Positions 57,584 to 64,000 of a stretch of DNA of 64,000 nt are shown in pieces. This stretch comes from Diphasiastrum complanatum. Lineage: Eukaryota; Streptophyta; Lycopodiopsida; Lycopodiales; Lycopodiaceae. Each line of letters opens with the position of its first letter. Within the stretch, counting starts at the first letter, position 1. Location of the stretch: contig CM055098.1 of the NCBI GenBank assembly GCA_029204225.1, positions 18,631,303 through 18,695,302 of the forward strand, in the 5' to 3' direction. The position numbers and the translations under genes were made by a program. Under the pieces are notes generated by a model, which did no database searches, was not told where the DNA came from, and saw nothing but the letters and a program-made list of their open reading frames with translations.

Positions 57584-58642
57584 GTTTTGCACACACTGGA
57601 ATCATGAACGTGGAGAAGAAACCTTTTCTAAGAAATGGAAGGACCGCCCACTAATTCCTACAGCTCATCAATCATTTTTGCTCAAGTATGTCCAGTTGTT
57701 AGTTAACGAAGTTGGATGCCGTTTTACTTTCCATGGGAATACATCACTAAGTCTACACGTGATTATTGCAATTATGGATATATCAGTTCAAAAATTTTCA
57801 TGTCTCTTCAGTGTCATTCTCTTGATATTCATGTTTATTTACCATGATACTGTTGTTTCTGCCACCATATCTGGGCACTAGAAAGTTGGTTCTTACCATT
57901 AAGCTGTAGAGATTTTTGCATTATGATCCATTGACAGAAGTAGATTTTTTTTTTAAATTTTATATTTTTTTTATCAAGGTTACCAGCTGATTTGAACCAA
58001 TTTGAGTCCGAATCGGGAAAAGGTTCGACCCTTTTTTTTTTGTTTATTTTCCTATTGGGGGGATTCTATTTGAATTATGTGGCCCGTGGAGACTAGTTAA
58101 CTTAGTAAGTTCTAACATTAAATAGGTTACATTGGAAGTCATTGAAATGAGCGAGACTGTTTGGGTCTTGACAGATTAGCAATTCTCCATTAGTAACTTC
58201 TGCACTTTCAATTCCATAGGTGTTTTTCAAGATCTAAATAATGCTCCAATCTGGTCCCACCCTGCTTTTGCTGCAGGCTGGCAGTCTTTATCGCTTCGTT
58301 CTTCCAGTCAAGTATTCGAAGACGAGAGCACGGACAACTGAAAAGATAACCCATCCTTGATGACATCCTCTAGTACAACAGTATTATCTACAAACTGGAG
58401 TGGTCCACATTGTTTTGATACTGGAACCACTACATAAGTTCCCATTGATAATCGTCTTTTTGCACATGCCACATGTTTCTGTAAAACTCAAAGCTTGCAT
58501 TAGTTGTGTCAAACTTGATTGATCATTGTAGTCATCCATAACTAGGTTACAACTTACCAGCCAGGTTAAAGGTTTAGGGTTGTAGCTTTTAGTAAGTACT
58601 GAGTTGTAACTATGCTTGGCACTTGCAGCTTTAGCCTTTGAG

Positions 58643-58682
<40 letters not shown>

Positions 58683-59030
58683 TGATTAGAACTTTGACTT
58701 CCAACTTCGCGGAAATACTTGGAATTGCACAATTAAACTGGCAATACCTGAAACTTCAAGGTTAAAAGTTCAAACTTCAAACAGAAACACAAATTACAAG
58801 TTCCAATGTTGAATGCTTAAGAGTCACGAGTCAAGACTCAAAACTCGAGATTTAAATCATCACAATCATAAATGCATAAAATCAAAATTTTAAAACTTGA
58901 ATTTGATATTAGATAATCAAATTTCAATGATGTCAGTCTTCAAAGTTCAACATCCATAAGTGTTCACTGTAATGTCTAATGATATGTGAACAATAATATG
59001 TATAATGTCGTGACTCATCAGTACTGTCCA
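57584..59030. other. Hsf 3' flank and intergenic DNA
   Basis: Contains the probable 3' untranslated region, T-rich runs near 57945-58040, and a (TC)n run at 58643-58679. No supportable gene. Confidence 0.6.
58643..58679 (+). repeat. (TC)n microsatellite
   Basis: About 18 TC units between Hsf and the LINE region. Confidence 0.9.
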
Positions 59031-59037
59031 CTATCCA

Positions 59038-59580
59038 CTAATCTAGACTCTTTCTGGCTCTGAGCCCCCTCCAAGCAGGTGTTGTCGAGCCTACTGTAGT
59101 CTCCTCTCGAACATCAGGGACGAAGTCCCCATTGGTGACCGAGGCAAGATGCCCCTCATCCTCATCCTCAATCTCCTTAGACCCTTCCTCTACATACGCC
59201 TCCTTTGAGGACTCTAACCCTAACGATGCTTCAGGCTCAGACTCATCATCAGGGTCGTGAGCACGAGAGCTTGTACCCTCTCCTGCCCTCCTCCTATGTG
59301 CTCCTTGAGTGACAAGTCCTGCACACAAGGATTGACAAACGTATTACTGCCCACAAATTACAATAATCAGTTTAGAAATGTATTTTAAGTGACAAGTATA
59401 AAGCGTCAACTAAGTAGCAAGTACTAACTTCTTATTTCTCAGTTGCCCTATGCATAGCCTCCTCATGGAGGAATGCGTACACATCCTTGTCATCTTGTGA
59501 TCTTGGTGGCAAGTTTGGAACCTTTTGCCACATTGATCTCATCCGGATTGATCTATGCACATGCCACAATGCACGTTGAA
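59038..59580 (-). pseudogene. Unrecognised minus-strand coding-like fragment
   Basis: The minus frame 59328-59038 is acidic (DPDDESEPEASLGLESSKEA) and ends ARKSLD. Just upstream on the same strand, 59580-59437 reads ALWHVHRSIRMRSMWQKVPN followed by DVYAFLHEEAMHRATEK and a stop. Composition and order recall the tail of a DNA transposase gene, but I cannot name the family. Treat as a hypothetical remnant. Confidence 0.25.
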
Positions 59581-60027
59581 ATCAAGATAAAATATGGAGG
59601 GCCGACATGTCAACAATTGTATAGGTAAACCGTAATACAATATATGTAATACTTCTGACTTTAAAGTTGAAAAGTTCAAACTTCAAACACAGAAGAGAGT
59701 CGATTCCTCTTCTTCGTGTGAATCAAAGACACAAGCGGCTGTAGTGCAGTCTTGTGAGAAGATCCTAATGGCAAGGCGTCGCAATTTTGGGACATCAATA
59801 ACTTCATCCACCATGACACGGGACGTAGCTGGCCTGATCACAGTTCAAGAGGAGTCAGCAGTTGCCAGTGAGCACCACAAAGCAAAGGTAAGAAATTAGA
59901 ATTGGGATGTGATATTTATAATGATTCAAATTTGATCAAAAACTGGTTATTAAAGCCGCTATTTGATGCAAGTAATAAAACATAACTACTAAGTACTAAC
60001 AATGGAAAATTGCAATGATCATCCCAC
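59581..60027. other. Short gap before the first LINE fragment
   Basis: An open stretch around 59768-59888 (MARRRNFGTSITSSTMTRDV...) ends at a GTAAGA donor-like site, but no partner exon or family was recognised. Otherwise nothing supportable. Confidence 0.35.
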
Positions 60028-61615
60028 ATGGATTGCATTGTGCAATGTGCAATATATTACCCTCTCTCTCAAACGCGCGGTTGCAGAGGAGAACTCCATG
60101 ATCTCTTGCCTGAATACTTGGAGCTCATCCAACAACTTATCCTTCTCATATACAACAACGTGTTGTGGCCCTCCCTTGTTCAGCTAGAGCGATTTTGTTT
60201 CCGCAAGTCCATCCAGGATGCTCGCAGTAAGTGTCACCTCTTCGATACCATTGTTACCCCCACGGCTTTATATGCGGGAGAGACATGGTATGTAGGTCTT
60301 CCTTCTTCCTATTGGGCCAGTCTCTCACGATTACAGACCACCATGCTAGCTCGGTTGATTCGAGTGAAGCCTTTTGTTCCCCATGAGATTCTCCTGGCCG
60401 AGTTTGCAGTTCCACCTATACAGATCGAGGCAGTTCTTCAGCTTATCACCTATATACAGAGGATACAGGCGCTACCAGAGATAGAAAGGCGATACATACA
60501 GGTTGCACTATCCTCCTCACAGCGTCTTCATGATCAGGGCTACAGGCTATCATGGTTCTCTCAGGCCTCTCACCTCCTACTTGTATCATTTGGCATCTCC
60601 ATCACAGAGCTCCCCTCCGGCACACATCAGTATATCAGACGCTTCCTTTATCGCACATATCTAGAGCGGACTTGGTGTAACCAGTTAGGGGTTAAGCCAG
60701 CTTTCTATCGGACTCATTTCTTGGAGCTAGATGCATCAGGGACCCCGGTCATGCCACACTACTTGGACGCGGGATTGTCACATTGCCTCAGATTCACATT
60801 GGGGCAGCTCAAGGTGTCCTCTCATCAGCTAGCTATTGAGACTAGGAGGTTCCACGGTATTCCCAGAGAGGAGCGGATTTGCCAGTTCCGCTCCCTAGGT
60901 GAGGTGGAGTCTGAGGAGCACTTTATATTTCGGTGCCCTGTATATTATGAGATTAGAGGACGATATCACTGCCTGTTCTGAGGGATGCCTACCACTCTAC
61001 GATCTCTCATAGCTTATGAGGACCCACGGTGTGTCGCTCTCATGGTACACGAGATGTCCAGACTACGGAGAGATCTATACGAGACACCCCAGCATTTTAC
61101 CTCACAGCCATTGATTACTTCGTTCTTTACTAGACGGAGATCGCATGATTTAGTACCTGAGGATGAGGATTATGATGAGGATGACGACGAGGTTGTTGGC
61201 CGCTCTCATGCTCATAGAGATCAGAGATAGTGTACCTCTCACCATCAGGATACCACCAGGATTACTAGACATTCTACGCAGGGGCGTGCTACTACTACTA
61301 TCACACATACACGTGCTCATACTCACAGACGCCGCCGACAGACTCCAGTGCTTTCCCATACTATGGCTCGCATTACATCTTTCTACAGCAGTAGCACAAC
61401 AGATGCAGCACAGCCTTGACATCTTACTCGGGACACATATGATTATTATTATGCACATTCTCGCATACGTGTCTATTTTAGGTTGCACTAGATGTTTTTC
61501 TTTATTACAGTTTGGAGGCGTTTTTTATACGCTCCCATGGTTACCACATACATGACATGTACTTCATTAGTCTTATATGCCTTTTGGCATGGAAAAGACA
61601 TTAATAAAGCTTTCT
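60028..61615 (+). mobile_element. LINE 3' part (post-reverse-transcriptase region and 3' end)
   Basis: The frame 60028-60981 carries the region typical of non-LTR elements after the polymerase: KCHLFDTIVTPTALYAGETW, then SRLQTTMLARLIRVKPFVPH, then REERICQFRSLGEVESEEHF followed by IFRCPVYYEIRGRY. The last part resembles the zinc-binding tail (C...H...C) of LINE ORF2. The polymerase core itself is missing. The 3' end has AATAAAGC at about 61602 followed by a (TTTC)n tail, a plausible LINE terminus. Confidence 0.8.
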
Positions 61616-61644
61616 TTCTTTCTTTCTTTCTCTCTCAGATCACA

Positions 61645-61730
61645 ACAAACCGACCTCAAACAATAAGGAACCATATTGAATCATGGCAAAAACCATACTA
61701 AAGAGACAAGACACATGTTTCCCCCCCCCC

Positions 61731-61785
<55 letters not shown>

Positions 61786-61885
61786 CATTTGATATCACAA
61801 AAAATTGAACTGAAACCATAAGGAACCATACTGAATCTTGGCTGAAACCATGTCGAACCATACTAAAGAGATAAGACACATAAGG
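61645..61885 (+). repeat. Direct repeat flanking a C/CT microsatellite
   Basis: About 61650-61712 and about 61805-61881 share 'aaggaaccata.tgaatc.tggc', 'ccatactaaagaga.aagacacat'. Between them lie a run of about 22 C (61719-61740) and a (CT)n run (61741-61783). Confidence 0.8.
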
Positions 61886-61933
61886 AAGAAGCCCTTTCTT
61901 TGGCATCAATATTGAAGAACGGTACTAAACCAA

Positions 61934-63775
61934 ATGCTCCCATTACGTCGGTCATTTCAGCCATCCCGGGAGCAAAAGGCTCTCAACATTAGGGTCAGAG
62001 GGATTCCAGACACACAGGATGTCATAGCAGAGGCCAAGCACTTTTTGGATACCACACTAGGACATCGGATGGATGGGTTGGACACGATATGGAGGACTAC
62101 TAGGGATGTAGCCACGTTGATCATCCGTTTTACTTCCTTGGGGATTAGATGGGACGCTTTATGATGTAGAGCTAAGCTCCGTGGCTCCACCATTTTTATG
62201 GATGATGATCTCACTTATATTCAGGTGGAGAGGCGTAAGGCCTTTCAGGAAGCTCGGGAGTCGAGCAGACGAATCATATACAAAGATGGACGAGTGCGCT
62301 GTTTTGATAGCACTCGTGATGGTTCTCATAGTTAGGGATTTGGGGTCCTTGGGTTTCGGAGCACCTCGAGGCCCCATCCACACCACCTTCGGATTGGAGT
62401 GTGGAATTGTGCTGGCATACACTCATCTTCTACTGCAGGGGACCTGGTTCTTCGACACCACTTATCAGCTTCATGTTTGTGCCCTTGACAGTGATATGCT
62501 TGGAGTTTCCAGGACTTCTGAGGATAGTTTGGGACCTATTACTACATATGGCAAGCACTTACTACAATTTGGAGAGGCCCATGCTAGCCATTTATAATGG
62601 CTTATCTTGTTGGCCACATTCAGACATATATATTCATGCCATTCTCACAGTGACGGACATAGTGTTGTTGACTATCTCATGGGGTCACCATCCTTCATAC
62701 CCATCGTCTCTGATTTCCACGTTTCCCCCACCACCCTCTCTGATCACTCCTTTCTCTCTTTTGCTATGCCGTTCTCTTCATCATTTGGTCACCTATTCAC
62801 GTATTCATGCTCCGCATTTAACGCTCTTACCACCATCTTCTCCGCCGTAAAAGCGTGCTTATGACGACTCTGAAGGGAAACGTCTTATTGACCTTCTTTT
62901 CAGTTCTTTCTCAGGCGCTTTCTGGCGTGAGTTCATCCCTCGCTCCCCACCACCTCTTTTGGAAGACCTTTTCATTTGGACCGACTACACTACTAGTTTG
63001 TATACCTCCCCACTAATTCACATATCTCTATATCTCCACGCCCATTTGAGTTCTCCTTCTTCACATCCGATATGGTACTTGCTGCCATTAAGAAGATGAA
63101 GTCCCGTAAGGCCAGAGATATCGAAGACCTCGAATCTGAGCTCCCTGCCCATCTATCCTACTTACTCACTCCCACCATAGCCACTCTTCTCAATTCTGCA
63201 GTTGTCTCAGGCTTCCCTCCATTCTAGTGCACCAACATCATCCACCCCATCCGTAAGAATGGTGACCCCATGATTCCATGTAACTACTGCACTATCATGA
63301 TTGGGCATGTTCTAGCGAAGCTACATGGTGTACTATACTTCAGTCTATTGTGAGTTCAGAGGCGGAGTCTCCTAGCCTACATGCTATGGGTCAGGCGGGT
63401 TCTCGGGCCCACTATTCTACTACAGATCACATCTTCACGTTACAGGCCTTGATTGAGGAAGCTAAGAACAGGAAGAGAGGGTTTATTGTAAGAGACTTCA
63501 GGAAACCCTTTGAATTTGTTCCTCGCTCCTTGCTCATCCAGAGACTTCGAGATCTTGGCTTCCTCCATTGACATCATTTTGGCTGTGATGGCTCTTATGA
63601 GCGCGTCCTGGGATGTTTTCGACATAGTAGTGGCATCTCTGATCATATTTGGAGCACTATTGGGGTGAAGCTGGGATGCTCTCTTGCACCGGTCCTCTTT
63701 GGCCTATATATTGATGAGTTGGAGAGAGTCATTCCACAGTGTGGCGGTACTGATGTTGGAGGTGTAAGCTGCGCA
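61934..63775 (+). mobile_element. LINE (L1-like) fragment: ORF1, endonuclease and front of reverse transcriptase, frameshifted
   Basis: Same strand as the previous LINE. ORF1-like sequence at about 61934-62310 includes LNIRVRGIPDTQDV, then a stop, then RGSTIFMDDDLTYIQVE. The endonuclease spans about 62340-62760 over several frameshifts and ends with DGHSVVDYLMGSPSF and LSDHSFLSF (the conserved SDH). Reverse transcriptase starts near 63060 (AIKKMKSRKARD, then NIIHPIRKNGDPMIPCNY) and continues at 63390-63770 (STTDHIFTLQALIEEAKN, RDFRKPFEFVPR, FGLYIDELERVI). It stops just before the expected catalytic (Y/F)xDD. Multiple stops make it inactive. Confidence 0.85.
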
Positions 63776-63787
63776 CCTCTCAAAGAG

Positions 63788-63839
63788 GCTCCAGAATGAA
63801 GCAGAGGGCACAAGCTCCAGAATGAAGCAGAAGGCACAA
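63788..63839 (+). repeat. 26-base tandem repeat at the LINE break point
   Basis: 'gctccagaatgaagcagaggg' occurs at 63788 and again at 63814, 26 bases later, directly after the point where LINE homology ends. Confidence 0.85.
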
Positions 63840-64000
63840 AATGGTCCCATAAGGAAATGGGAAGATGAGAACGGGCAACTCAAATAAGGAAATTGGAAGA
63901 CTTGTGGTTGTCCCCTGGTACCAGCCCTTTTGGGGTAAGGGGGAGACCACAATGTGATGGGTGGCTAGGCGGTTGGGGTGGGACACCCAACACCACGGCC
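63840..64000. other. Window end, no gene
   Basis: Unassigned sequence with minus-strand open frames of no recognisable family. Confidence 0.5.

Noticed and set aside
1-64000. CRISPR arrays, rRNA and tRNA genes
   Set aside because: None seen. The only tRNA-like matches are retroelement primer sites (30206, 40144, 53640 and the degenerate one near 26204).

Overview
This is nuclear DNA of a land plant. The two intact genes are typical plant families: a kinesin-12 of the phragmoplast-orienting (POK/PAKRP1-like) group and a class A heat shock transcription factor. Both have GT-AG introns, and the space between them is filled with broken plant LTR retrotransposons (Copia and Gypsy) and LINEs. The very long kinesin and the many GA/CT microsatellites would suit a seed-free vascular plant such as a fern, but the sequence alone does not settle the lineage.

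Layout. 1-1498: intergenic DNA and the probable 5' leader of the kinesin. 1499-23661 (+): the kinesin-12 gene, which I could join as 38 exons in one continuous frame of about 4,462 codons. One exon (9472-18195) is 8.7 kb long, encodes about 2,908 residues of coiled coil and contains internal protein repeats. 23662-54500: about 31 kb without an intact gene, made of nested retroelement pieces on both strands. Most Copia pieces are cut inside or near the integrase core and lack most or all of reverse transcriptase. Inside this region lie two fragments of ordinary host genes next to each other: an eIF5A piece (+) and a phospholipase D piece (-). 54500-57583 (+): a two-exon HsfA1-like heat shock factor of 502 residues with a probable long leader. 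57584-64000: a short intergenic stretch, then two LINE fragments in the same orientation; the second is cut just before the catalytic Asp pair of its reverse transcriptase.

How the parts work together. The two host genes are functionally unrelated: the kinesin should act in cell-plate positioning during cytokinesis, and the Hsf in heat-stress transcription. Everything else is best read as decaying mobile DNA. I found no CRISPR array, rRNA or tRNA gene, and no operon-like arrangement. The strongest candidates for novelty are the extreme length and internal repeat expansion of the kinesin tail, the adjacent captured host-gene fragments, and a retroelement-like coiled-coil frame in which all five stops look like former Gln codons.
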